Positions 49,822 to 57,983 of a stretch of DNA of 64,000 bases are shown piece by piece; position 1 is the first letter of the stretch; every line of letters begins with the position of its first letter. The stretch comes from Myxococcales bacterium 68-20 (GTDB taxonomy: Bacteria > Myxococcota_A > Polyangia > Polyangiales > Polyangiaceae). Location of the stretch: NCBI GenBank assembly GCA_001899635.1, contig MKVQ01000030.1, positions 258,986-322,985 on the forward strand, in the 5' to 3' direction. Position numbers and translations under genes: made by a program. The notes beneath the pieces are model-generated. The model ran no database searches. It saw only the letters and a list, made by a program, of their open reading frames with translations, and was not told the DNA's origin.

Positions 49822-51543
49822 ATGACGCTCGCCGACACGCTCCGCCGTCGCATCCGCGCTGCCCAGGGACAGGAGCCTTGCGATCTCGTCCTCCGCAACG
49901 TCCGCTGGCTCGACGTATTCACATGCGAGTTCGTCTCGGGCGACGTCGCGATCAAGGACGGCGCCGTGGTCGGGCTCGCTCCGGGCCTGCGCGGGGCACG
50001 CGAGATCGACGGCCGAGGCGCCCACGTGGTGCCTGGGTTCATCGACGCGCACGTGCACCTCGAGAGCTCGCTCCTCGTCCCCGAGAGCTTCCAGCGCGCC
50101 GTCCTCCCGCGAGGCACGACCACGGCGGTGTGCGATCCGCACGAGCTCGCGAACGTCCTCGGCGTGCCCGGCATCCAGTTCTTCCTCGACGCCGCCGAGC
50201 GGTTGATGGATGCCGATCGGCGTCGCCCCGGCCTCGACCTGCGCGTGATGGTGAGCTCATGCGTTCCGGCGACGAGCTTCGAGACGAACGGCGCCGGCGT
50301 GCTCGACGCATCGATGCTGGCCCCGCTCCTCCCGCATCCGAAGACGCTCGGGCTCGCCGAGGTGATGAACGTCCCCGGCGTGCTCTCGGGCGATCCGCTC
50401 GTGATCGACAAGCTCGCGGCATTCGACGGCCGCCCGCTCGACGGCCACGCGCCGCTCGTCCACGGGCAGGCGCTCTCGGCCTACGCCTGCGCGGGGATCA
50501 CGAGCTGCCACGAGAGCTCCGAGCTCGGCGAGGCTCGCGAGAAGCTCAGGAACGGCATCGCGGTGTGGATCCGCGAGGGCAGCGTCGCGAAGGACCTCGA
50601 CGCGCTCGCCCCCCTCCTCACGCTCGCCACGTCGACGAGCATCGGCTTCTGCACCGACGATCGGAATCCACTCGACATCGCACACGAGGGCCATCTCGAC
50701 TGGCTCGTTCGTTCCGCGATCGCGAAGGGCGTCCCGGCCGAGGTCGCCTATCGCGCCGCCTCCTGGTCGGTCGCGCGTCACTACGGGCTCGCCGGCCCGG
50801 CGCGCGGCGGGGAACGCATCGGCGCGATCGCTCCCGGCTTCCGCGCCGACCTCGTCGTGCTCGACGACGTTGCGACGTGCCAGATCCGCGATGTCCTCAT
50901 CGCCGGACAGCTCGTGCGCGAGCTCGATCTGCCGAGGCCGTCCCTCGGCTCACCGCCGAACACGATCCGCGCCTTCGTCCCCGAAGCACGCGACCTCGAA
51001 GGTCCGAGCGGTATGGTGCACGTCATCGGTGTCCGGGCGGGGCGCATCCTCACCGATCGTCATGTCGCCCGCCACGACGCGGCCGGCGTCCGCCGCCTCG
51101 CGGTCCTCGAGCGCTATGGCAAGGGCCAGAAGCCCGCGAACGGCTACGTCTCCGGGTTCGGCGACATCGACGGCGCCATCGCCTCGAGCGTCGGCCACGA
51201 CAGCCACAACCTCGTCGTCGTCGGCAAGGACCCGAGCGACATGCGCGCGGCGCTCGCATGCCTCATCGAGATCGGCGGAGGCTTCTGCGTCGTCCGCGGG
51301 GGCAACGTCCTCGCGCGCCTCGCCCTCCCGCTCGGCGGGCTGATGTCGCTCGAGGATCCCGAGTCGATCGCGCGCTCGCTCGAGGAGCTCCGCGCTGCGA
51401 GCCAGGCGATCGGCTGCGTCCTGCCGGAGCCGTTCCTCCAGCTCGCGTTCCTCAGCCTCCCGGTCATCCCGAGCCTCAAGCTCACCGATCGTGGCTTGAT
51501 GGACGTCGACGCATTCCGGCTCATCGACGTCCGCGCTGCCTGA
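49822..51543 (+). CDS. ade: adenine deaminase
   Basis: 573 aa, normal for the family. Amidohydrolase fold: 'HVVPGFIDAHVHLESSLLVPESF' (HxH metal ligands), 'GTTTAVCDPHELANV', 'MVSSCVPATSFETNGA', 'GITSCHESS' (His) and 'FCTDDRNPLDI' (catalytic Asp). The C-terminal family domain shows 'GFGDIDGAIASSVGHDSHNLVVVG' and 'RGGNVLARLALPLGGLMS'. It converts adenine to hypoxanthine and ammonia in purine salvage, using Mn/Fe. Monocistronic; a short hairpin follows the stop. Confidence 0.96.
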   Translation: MTLADTLRRRIRAAQGQEPCDLVLRNVRWLDVFTCEFVSGDVAIKDGAVVGLAPGLRGAREIDGRGAHVVPGFIDAHVHLESSLLVPESFQRAVLPRGTTTAVCDPHELANVLGVPGIQFFLDAAERLMDADRRRPGLDLRVMVSSCVPATSFETNGAGVLDASMLAPLLPHPKTLGLAEVMNVPGVLSGDPLVIDKLAAFDGRPLDGHAPLVHGQALSAYACAGITSCHESSELGEAREKLRNGIAVWIREGSVAKDLDALAPLLTLATSTSIGFCTDDRNPLDIAHEGHLDWLVRSAIAKGVPAEVAYRAASWSVARHYGLAGPARGGERIGAIAPGFRADLVVLDDVATCQIRDVLIAGQLVRELDLPRPSLGSPPNTIRAFVPEARDLEGPSGMVHVIGVRAGRILTDRHVARHDAAGVRRLAVLERYGKGQKPANGYVSGFGDIDGAIASSVGHDSHNLVVVGKDPSDMRAALACLIEIGGGFCVVRGGNVLARLALPLGGLMSLEDPESIARSLEELRAASQAIGCVLPEPFLQLAFLSLPVIPSLKLTDRGLMDVDAFRLIDVRAA

Positions 51544-51545
51544 CC

Positions 51546-51566
51546 CCCGCCTCTGCGGGAGGCGGG
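51546..51566 (+). terminator. hairpin after adenine deaminase gene
   Basis: CCCGCCTC-TGCGG-GAGGCGGG, an 8-bp perfect stem 2 bases after the stop. No T-run follows, so this is a possible factor-independent terminator of the high-GC kind only. It overlaps the G-rich repeat tract described next. Confidence 0.4.
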
Positions 51567-51603
51567 AGGCGGGAGGTGGGGGGTTGGGGCGCCAGCCCGA
51601 AAC
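51550..51603. repeat. interspersed short repeat, copy A with 7-bp tandem expansion
   Basis: CCTCTGCGGG, then a (GGGAGGC)-type heptamer repeated about three times, then TGGGGCGCCAGCCCGAAAC. The two outer blocks recur at 58017-58049 with only a 4-base spacer between them: the first block is identical and the second matches 17 of 19. The rest of 51567-51805 holds no supported gene, only the leader of the next lipoprotein. Confidence 0.5.
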
Positions 51604-51805
51604 CCGAGGGATCCGCCTGCCACACCGCGTCATTCGCCACAGAAACTCTTCGATCTACGGTGCCAGAAAGGCGCGGTAAGATCCGAGGGCTAGGGACTTG
51701 CACTACTTCAATTCACACTCTGCAGAGGAGAGGTGTTCGAGGATCATCGAACGCGAGCTCGAATCCACAGAGGTCCATCGCATGAGCGGGGGGTCGGGGT
51801 GAAAC

Positions 51806-53485
51806 ATGAAGAGTATCCGTGGTCTTCTTGGCATGTTTGTGGCCGTGGCAGGAGCCACGGGGGTGCTTCTCGCGTGCTCGGATGACGACGCGCCGCTGAC
51901 GGTGACGGAGAACGACGCGGGTTCGGACAGCGAGGCAGCGCCCGAGACGGGCTCACAGTGCCCGCCGGTCGCGACGCCGGCGTGCAACGCCGCGAAGTGC
52001 ACCGCCGACCTCGGCGAGCCGGCGGTCTGCGTCTCGGATACGTGCGTCAAGCTGAAGTCGCAGGACTGCCAGCGCGTCGGAGGCGATCTGACGGGCGCAA
52101 ACCAGGTCGTGCTCGGCGTGCTGCTCGCTCAGAACGGCTCGAACGCGACGTCGGGCACGACCCGCATCAACAGCATCGAGCTCGCGATCAAGGAGATCAA
52201 CGCCAACGGCGGCATCCCCGATCCGGATGCGTGCAAGCCGGCGCGCACGCTCGCGTACGTCGCCTGTGACGACGCGAACCTCGCAGGAGATGCAGGCGCC
52301 GACGGCGGACCGGGAGAGCCGGCGATCGACCGCGTTCGCGCGGGCAAGCACCTCGTCGAGGAGCTCAAGGTCGCCGCCGTCATCGGCGGGAGCACGAGCG
52401 GCACCACGCTCGACATCGCGAAGAACGTGACGATGCCCGCGAAGGTGCTGCAGTTCGCGCCCAGCTCGACCGCGATCGCGATCACGGCGCCGACGGACTT
52501 CAACGCATCGCCCGACGGAACGCGCCTCCTGTGGCGCGCCGCCCCCTCGGACGTCGTCCAGAGCGTGGTCCTCCAGCAGATGTTCCTACAGGTCGAGGCG
52601 GAGGTGAAGACCGGCGGGGCGGCGAGCCCGAAGCTGGCACTCATCACCAAGAACGACGCCTACGGCAAGGGCATCCTGGCCGCGTTCAAGTCGGACCTGA
52701 AGGTGAACGGCGCGGCGATCCCGAACGCGAACTTCGAGGCGTTCGAGTACAAGACCAACGCGGCGGATGCCGACGGCATCCTCCAGTCGGAGGTCGTGAC
52801 GGGGCTCCAGACGTTCGCGCCGGACATCATCGTGATCGCCGGTACGAGCGAGGCCACGGACAACATCATGCGTCCCTACGAGGCGGCGAACCCGTCGAAG
52901 AAGCCGATCTACATCCTCGCCGACGGCCTGAAGAAGTCGGAGCTGACGCTGCTCGTCGATCCGGCCGACACGAAGCAGCCTGCGCCGGCGGACCGCGATG
53001 CGCTGAGGACGCGCATCCGTGGCACGCAGCCGGGCGTCGTGACCCTGCTCGCGCAGAACTTCTTCAACTTCGGCTACAAGACCGCCTACGGCAACGACTC
53101 CGTCCTCGCCTACGGCATGGCTGGCAGCTACGACATCACGTACATGCTTGCCTACGCGATCGCGGCGACGAAGGGCGGTCCGGTGGACGGCACGACGCTC
53201 GCGAAGAACATGTCGCTCCTCGTCGGCGGGACCAATCAGATCTCCGTCGGCACAGCGGCCCTCTCGAAGGGCATGAACGCGATGATCACGGGCGAGAAGG
53301 TCGACTTCAACGGCGCTTCCGGTCCGCTCGACTTCGACGTGGCCACCGGCGAGGCACCGTCCGACTACAGTGTCTGGTGCGTGAAGGTGGACCCGAACAA
53401 CCAGAAGCGCGTCTTCGAGGAGGCCGCCGGGCTCTCCTACAGCGCGACGGACGGGAAGCTCGTAGGAGCGTTCAACTGTCCGTGA
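51806..53485 (+). CDS. branched-chain-amino-acid-type solute-binding lipoprotein (orphan), I
   Basis: 559 aa. Lipoprotein signal, lipobox VLLAC (Cys24), then an acidic linker and a Cys-containing stretch ('CPPVATPACNAAKC', about 51-64) unusual for the family. The rest matches periplasmic-binding fold type I (LivJ/AmiC class): 'VVLGVLLAQNGSN', 'SIELAIKEINANGGI', 'AAVIGGSTSGTTLDIAKN', 'DIIVIAGTSEATDNIM', 'AYGMAGSYDITYMLAYAI'. It would bind a small ligand outside the cell. No permease or ATPase gene of an ABC importer lies in this window, so a signalling role is possible. Confidence 0.9.
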   Translation: MKSIRGLLGMFVAVAGATGVLLACSDDDAPLTVTENDAGSDSEAAPETGSQCPPVATPACNAAKCTADLGEPAVCVSDTCVKLKSQDCQRVGGDLTGANQVVLGVLLAQNGSNATSGTTRINSIELAIKEINANGGIPDPDACKPARTLAYVACDDANLAGDAGADGGPGEPAIDRVRAGKHLVEELKVAAVIGGSTSGTTLDIAKNVTMPAKVLQFAPSSTAIAITAPTDFNASPDGTRLLWRAAPSDVVQSVVLQQMFLQVEAEVKTGGAASPKLALITKNDAYGKGILAAFKSDLKVNGAAIPNANFEAFEYKTNAADADGILQSEVVTGLQTFAPDIIVIAGTSEATDNIMRPYEAANPSKKPIYILADGLKKSELTLLVDPADTKQPAPADRDALRTRIRGTQPGVVTLLAQNFFNFGYKTAYGNDSVLAYGMAGSYDITYMLAYAIAATKGGPVDGTTLAKNMSLLVGGTNQISVGTAALSKGMNAMITGEKVDFNGASGPLDFDVATGEAPSDYSVWCVKVDPNNQKRVFEEAAGLSYSATDGKLVGAFNCP

Positions 53486-53497
53486 GGAAGCGGTGAC

Positions 53498-53525
53498 GCG
53501 AGGGCGGGAGCACTCCCGCCCTCGC
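53498..53525 (+). terminator. strong hairpin terminator after solute-binding lipoprotein I
   Basis: A perfect 13-bp inverted repeat (GCGAGGGCGGGAG / CTCCCGCCCTCGC) with a 2-base centre starts 13 bases after the stop. There is no T-run. It very likely ends transcription of the gene at 51806. Confidence 0.75.
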
Positions 53526-53587
53526 TCGTGCAGGCGTGGGGGGCGTGGTCGGGGGCGTAGTCCGACAAGCGGCGTAAGCACAACGAT

Positions 53588-54085
53588 ATGACGTTCAGGG
53601 AAGTAGACAACGACGAGGAGGGCCAGGCCTCCGAGATCAAAACGGTGCCGCCGCCGGCCGGCGAGTCGGATGCGTACAACGCGCCGACGCGGGTGGCCGA
53701 CCTCGACGCGAACGCGTACGCGAAGCTCCTCGAGCACTATGCCGGGCCGCAGACCAGCGCCTCCGAGGCGCCGGCTCCGTCGCCGGAGGACATCGCCATC
53801 CCGGTAGCCGAGATCGAGATCGAGACCGACACCAGTCGGTCTCCACTCGCATCGCGGCCACCTCCGGCGTTCCCGGAAGAGATCGCGTCTCCTCCTCCTG
53901 GAGGTGGAGCGGCATTGCTTACGGCCACCGAGCGCTCGCTCACGGACGAACCGTCACCACCGTCCAGCGTCGCTCCGTTCACCTCGCCTCCTCGCTCACC
54001 TGCGTGGGCGCTGTTCGTTTGGTTGATCGCCGTGAGCGTCGTCGTCACGGTAGCGGCGCTCGTCGCGATCTGGCTCACGCCATGA
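53588..54085 (+). CDS. tail-anchored acidic protein with one C-terminal membrane helix
   Basis: 165 aa. No signal peptide. Residues 1-130 are acidic and Pro/Ser-rich, probably disordered. A single hydrophobic helix at about 139-161 ('ALFVWLIAVSVVVTVAALVAIWL') sits three residues from the C-terminus. This topology leaves the N-terminal part in the cytoplasm. No family recognised. It lies between the two solute-binding lipoprotein genes on the same strand, and upstream of a Ser/Thr kinase. Confidence 0.7.
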   Translation: MTFREVDNDEEGQASEIKTVPPPAGESDAYNAPTRVADLDANAYAKLLEHYAGPQTSASEAPAPSPEDIAIPVAEIEIETDTSRSPLASRPPPAFPEEIASPPPGGGAALLTATERSLTDEPSPPSSVAPFTSPPRSPAWALFVWLIAVSVVVTVAALVAIWLTP

Positions 54086-54197
54086 CGACTGCAGGTTCCT
54101 CCCGATGACTCAGACCTCTCCCTTTGAAGTACCGAACCAAGGCCGCGCTCGATCGCGGCGCGATGCGTCCCTCTTCGGGGAACGGCGGTGTGGACAG

Positions 54198-55613
54198 ATG
54201 ATCCGAGCATACGTTCGTCCCGTACTGACCGCGTTGTTGAGCGTCGCCCTCCTGTCTTCCTGTGCAGACAAGGGCAGCCCGACGACCGACCCTCCGACTG
54301 CCGACAACCCGAACACGATCAAGGTCGGCGTCGTTCTCTCACTCAGCGGACCGCTTGCCACCGGTGACGACGCCAAGCGCGGCGCCGAGGTGGCGGTCGC
54401 GCAGATCAACGCTCTCGGTGGTGTCCTCGGCAAGCAGCTCGAGCTCGAGGCCGTCGACGATCAGAGCGACGAGAAGATCGCGCGCGCGAAGTTCGACGAG
54501 CTCCTCGCGAAGGACGTGGTCCTCGCGATCGGCCCCTCCACCAACGGCGCCGCGCTCGCGATCAAGGACTTGCTCCTGAGCGACAAGCTCCTCGTCATCT
54601 CGCCGAGCGCGACTTCGCCCGTGCTCGACGTGCTCGACAGCGACGCCGGAGCCGCGCCGGCCAACCCCCGCCCCGATCAGGAAGGCCTGAAGCCGGTCTT
54701 CCTCCGAACCGCGGCGACGGACATCTTCCTCGCGACGGCGATCGCGCAGTACGCCTCCGAGATCCCGAACGGCGAAACCGAGCGGCGATGCGGCAACATC
54801 GTGCTCGTGTCCCAGGGGGACGATTACGGGCGGCCGATCGCGGCGCTCGTCGAGGACCGGTACGTCAAGCTCGGGCTCGGCATCGCGAGAAAGCTCGAGC
54901 TCGATCCGAACGTCGCGAACGCCTCGAAGCTCGACTCCGCGGCCGCCGAGGCTGCCTCCACGCTCCAGGCGAAATGCCAGATCATCGTCGCCCAGCCCCA
55001 GATCGCGGGCGCGTACATGCTGGCGTTCAAGAAGTACCAGCTAATCAATCCGACGAAGCGTGACTACAGCGCCTTCCTCACGATCGGCTCCGACGGTCTC
55101 CGTCAGGACAAGTTCATCGAGGCCGGTCGAACCGACCCCTCGGACAAGAGCGCGCCGACGGCCGGCGAGGGTGGCTTCACACTGGCCGCCGACGCTGCTC
55201 CGGAGGGGAAATTCTCGACGCAGGAGTTCAGCGCCTTCGCGAACCTCTACAAGGCTCACAACCCCGGGACCACGTCCGTCGGCCGCTACGCGTCGACGGC
55301 CTACGACGCCGTCGTCCTTCTCGCCGGCGCGATCGAGCGCGCGCAGTCGGCGACCGACGTCGTGGCCATCCGGCAGGCGCTCTACAAGATCTCCAAGGGG
55401 CGAGTCATCGTCGGGCCGAACCGGATGACGGAGTACTTCGATCTGATCCGGCGCGGCGAGGACATCAACTACGAAGGTGCCTCCGGGCCCTGCGACTTTC
55501 TCCCGTCCGGGACCGTTCGCTCGGACTTCGCCGTCTGGCAGATCGTCAACTCCTCCTTCGAGCGGAGGGCGACGATCCCGGCCGACGTCCTCAGCGAGCA
55601 GAGCTCACTCTAG
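54198..55613 (+). CDS. branched-chain-amino-acid-type solute-binding lipoprotein (orphan), II
   Basis: 471 aa from the ATG at 54198 (GGACAG upstream), chosen because the lipoprotein signal (lipobox LLSSC, Cys22) then starts at residue 1. Type I binding fold: 'TIKVGVVLSLSGPLATGDDAKRGAEVAVAQINALGGVLGKQLELEAVDDQS', 'IGPSTNGAALAIKDLLL', 'GRYASTAYDAVVLLAGAI'. Related in class to the protein at 51806 but without its Cys insert. The Ser/Thr kinase gene starts 19 bases after its stop, suggesting co-transcription and that binding outside the cell is linked to kinase signalling. That link is inference. Confidence 0.92.
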   Translation: MIRAYVRPVLTALLSVALLSSCADKGSPTTDPPTADNPNTIKVGVVLSLSGPLATGDDAKRGAEVAVAQINALGGVLGKQLELEAVDDQSDEKIARAKFDELLAKDVVLAIGPSTNGAALAIKDLLLSDKLLVISPSATSPVLDVLDSDAGAAPANPRPDQEGLKPVFLRTAATDIFLATAIAQYASEIPNGETERRCGNIVLVSQGDDYGRPIAALVEDRYVKLGLGIARKLELDPNVANASKLDSAAAEAASTLQAKCQIIVAQPQIAGAYMLAFKKYQLINPTKRDYSAFLTIGSDGLRQDKFIEAGRTDPSDKSAPTAGEGGFTLAADAAPEGKFSTQEFSAFANLYKAHNPGTTSVGRYASTAYDAVVLLAGAIERAQSATDVVAIRQALYKISKGRVIVGPNRMTEYFDLIRRGEDINYEGASGPCDFLPSGTVRSDFAVWQIVNSSFERRATIPADVLSEQSSL

Positions 55614-55632
55614 GCCTGAACGAAGGTAGCGG

Positions 55633-57318
55633 GTGTATCACCTCGGAAAATACCAGCTCGTCGCCGAGCTCGCCCGCGGCGGGATGGGGATCGTCTACCT
55701 GGCGATCTCCGAGGGCCCCGGTGGCTTCAGCAAGCTCCTCATCGTCAAGGAGCTCAAGCCGGATCTCGTCTCGGATCCGTCGTTCTTGCAGATGTTCCTC
55801 GAGGAGGCGCGGCTGGCGGCTCGCCTCAGTCACTCGAACATCATCCAGACGTACGAGATCGGGTCCGACGACGAGCGTCACTACATCGTCATGGAGTACC
55901 TCGACGGCGTCACGCTCTCGCGCGTCGTCCGCAAGAAGAGCCCGAGCTTCTCGCTCGACATGCAACTGCGCGTCATCTGCGAGATGCTCAAGGGACTTCA
56001 CTACGCCCACACGTTGAAGGACTTCGACGGCGTCCCGCTCGGCATCGTCCATCGAGACGTCTCCCCCCAGAACGTCTTCATCTCGTTCGACGGACAGGTG
56101 AAGATCGGCGACTTCGGGATCGCGAAGGCGCGTGACTCGTCGATCGAGACCAACGCCGGCGTGCTCAAGGGCAAGCCGGCGTACATGGCGCCCGAGCAGG
56201 TCGCCGGGAGAGCCGACGCGCGCTCGGACGTCTACTCCGCCGGAGTCATGCTCTGGGAGGCCGTAGCTGGACGGCGGATGTGGGCCGGCGCGGGCGAGCT
56301 CGAGATCCTCTCGAACGTCATCGCCGGGACGCTGCCTCCCCTGCAAGACGTCGCGCCGGACGGGCCGCCCGACCTCGTCCCGATCATCACGCGAGCGCTC
56401 GCGAAGGACCCCGACCAGCGGTATCCGTCGGCAGACGCGCTCCTCGTCGACCTCGACGCGTATCTCGCACCGCGCAACGTGACCACGCGCGCCGTCTCGG
56501 AGGTCCTCGAGCCGCTCTTCAACGAGGAGCGCGCGAAGAAACGCGCCGTCATCGAGGCGCACGTCGCCTCGGCGCGGGCCGGCCGGACCGAGCGCGTCTC
56601 GACCCTTCCCGAGATGCCGGAATCGACCACCACGCCGGCCGCGGACGGGAACGTCGCGCCGGCACCTTCGAGGCCGCCCGCCTCTCGACCGTCCGTCGCC
56701 GCGACGACGCAGCAGCGACGAACCGCTATCCTCGCGTCCACGCTCCTCGCCCTCGCCGGCATCGGAGCGACCATCGCGGTATGGCTTGGCGCCGAGAGCA
56801 CCGAGCCGAGGGGCGTTGCTTCGAGAGCGCCTGCACCGAGCGCCGCGGCCGATGACGTGCGCCCCGGAGCAGCCGCCAGCGCCCCCGCCGCGGAGACGCC
56901 GGTCGCGGTCACTCCGCCGACTGCCCCGCCCGTGAGCGACGCGGTCGCGGCGGCGGCTGCCTCTGCCACGACCGCATCACCAGTCGACAGTGCGCCACCT
57001 GCGGCGAAGGCGGCGACGAACCACCGCGCTCGACCGACACCACCGCCTCCACGAACGACGGCGGCACGCCCATCGCCAGCGCCTGCTGCGACGAGCGCCG
57101 AGGAGAAGAGCGGCACGGGCTATCTCACGCTCGACACCTACCCGTGGACACGCGTGTCGCTCGGCGGCCGCGTTCTCGGCGACACGCCGCTCGTCCGCGC
57201 GCAGCTCCCGGCGGGAACGCACACGCTGGTGCTCGAGAACTCCGGCGAGAAGATCCGGCAGACCACTGTCGTGACGATCAAGCCGGGAGAAACGGTTTCA
57301 CGCAGGCTCGCATTCTGA
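55633..57318 (+). CDS. membrane Ser/Thr protein kinase with C-terminal PEGA domain, I
   Basis: 561 aa from a GTG at 55633. Hanks-type kinase (about 5-270): Gly loop 'ARGGMGIVY', Lys39 (IVKELKP), 'HRDVSPQNV' with Asp142, 'DFGIAKA' with Asp160, 'GKPAYMAPEQ'. A Pro/Ala-rich linker is followed by a transmembrane helix at about 362-382, a second low-complexity linker, and a PEGA domain at about 495-561 ('GYLTLDTYPWTRVSLGG', 'TPLVRAQLPAGTHTLV'). The kinase is cytoplasmic and the PEGA domain faces the periplasm. The PEGA domain is very like that of the kinase at 59021. Confidence 0.94.
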   Translation: MYHLGKYQLVAELARGGMGIVYLAISEGPGGFSKLLIVKELKPDLVSDPSFLQMFLEEARLAARLSHSNIIQTYEIGSDDERHYIVMEYLDGVTLSRVVRKKSPSFSLDMQLRVICEMLKGLHYAHTLKDFDGVPLGIVHRDVSPQNVFISFDGQVKIGDFGIAKARDSSIETNAGVLKGKPAYMAPEQVAGRADARSDVYSAGVMLWEAVAGRRMWAGAGELEILSNVIAGTLPPLQDVAPDGPPDLVPIITRALAKDPDQRYPSADALLVDLDAYLAPRNVTTRAVSEVLEPLFNEERAKKRAVIEAHVASARAGRTERVSTLPEMPESTTTPAADGNVAPAPSRPPASRPSVAATTQQRRTAILASTLLALAGIGATIAVWLGAESTEPRGVASRAPAPSAAADDVRPGAAASAPAAETPVAVTPPTAPPVSDAVAAAAASATTASPVDSAPPAAKAATNHRARPTPPPPRTTAARPSPAPAATSAEEKSGTGYLTLDTYPWTRVSLGGRVLGDTPLVRAQLPAGTHTLVLENSGEKIRQTTVVTIKPGETVSRRLAF

Positions 57319-57335
57319 CCGTATCGAGGAGTTTC

Positions 57336-57983
57336 ATGACATCCCGGAGAACGACCTTTCTCTCCCTAGAGCACCGATCAGCTTGCGGACCGAGTATTTC
57401 CACCGAGTTCCGAGCAGCGCGAGGAGCGACGACGACGGATACTGAAGTATCCGGAGGAGGAGCGACGAAGCGATGCGACGGAAATCGGTGGAAAGACGAC
57501 GGGAGCAAGCTGATTGGTGCTCTAGCTCTTCTCGTCGTGGGCGCGTGCGCCGTGAAGGAGGACGCCGAGCCCGCCGAGATCGCCCTGGACGTGCAGTTCC
57601 CGTCGACGGCGGCGGCCGTCGCCGTCGACGGCGTGAAGGTCTACGTCTACGACGGCACGCTGGCCTGCAACGAGCTCGTTCGCCTTCGCCAGACGGCACA
57701 GCAGCTCCCGCCGAACAGGTTCGAGTCGCGCTCGATCACTCCGTGTGATCTCCAGGCGGGCGGGCCGAACGCCAGCGTCGAGCTCGACCTCGACAAGGAG
57801 TACACGATGCTCGCCGTCGGTCAGGCGAGCGGTCGGGATCTCCTGGTCGGGTGCTCGTCGCAGTCCGCATTCGGCAAGACGAAGGCGCAACCGATCGCGC
57901 TCACGTACATCGACGCGACCCAAAGGATCCCCGAGACCACGTGCACCAAGCTCTCGGACAAGTGCGGAGGACGTTGCCAATGA
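57336..57983 (+). CDS. lipoprotein gene interrupted in its signal peptide by the 160-bp element
   Basis: 215 codons from the ATG at 57336. The start codes MTSRRTTFLSL, then 52 codons of palindromic element, then ALLVVGAC and the mature protein ('VKEDAEPAEIALDVQFPSTAAAVAVDGVKVYVYDG...'). Taking out 156 bp (57369-57524) rejoins MTSRRTTFLSLALLVVGAC in frame, a canonical lipoprotein signal with Cys19. As it stands the signal is split and the protein probably is not exported, unless translation begins inside the element near its right end (…KLIGALALLVVGAC has no ATG/GTG). The mature part is beta-rich with several Cys; no family named. The stop overlaps the next gene (ATGA). Confidence 0.8.
   Translation: MTSRRTTFLSLEHRSACGPSISTEFRAARGATTTDTEVSGGGATKRCDGNRWKDDGSKLIGALALLVVGACAVKEDAEPAEIALDVQFPSTAAAVAVDGVKVYVYDGTLACNELVRLRQTAQQLPPNRFESRSITPCDLQAGGPNASVELDLDKEYTMLAVGQASGRDLLVGCSSQSAFGKTKAQPIALTYIDATQRIPETTCTKLSDKCGGRCQ
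57366..57525. mobile_element. TA-flanked palindromic element (MITE-like), copy 2
   Basis: 160 bases with CTAG at both ends; TA pairs at 57367-57368 and 57523-57524 bracket the 154-bp core. It differs from copy 1 at six positions only: 57382, 57383, 57402, 57489, 57508 and 57509. These pair as 57382/57509, 57383/57508 and 57402/57489, each mirror-symmetric about the element's centre, and each remains Watson-Crick paired in both copies. The element is open in the host gene's frame. Confidence 0.9.

Noticed and set aside
57473-57748. A separate small gene starting inside element copy 2 (ATG at 57473)
   Set aside because: The frame gives an Arg-rich product out of phase with the lipoprotein, and the same start in copy 1 leads nowhere conserved.
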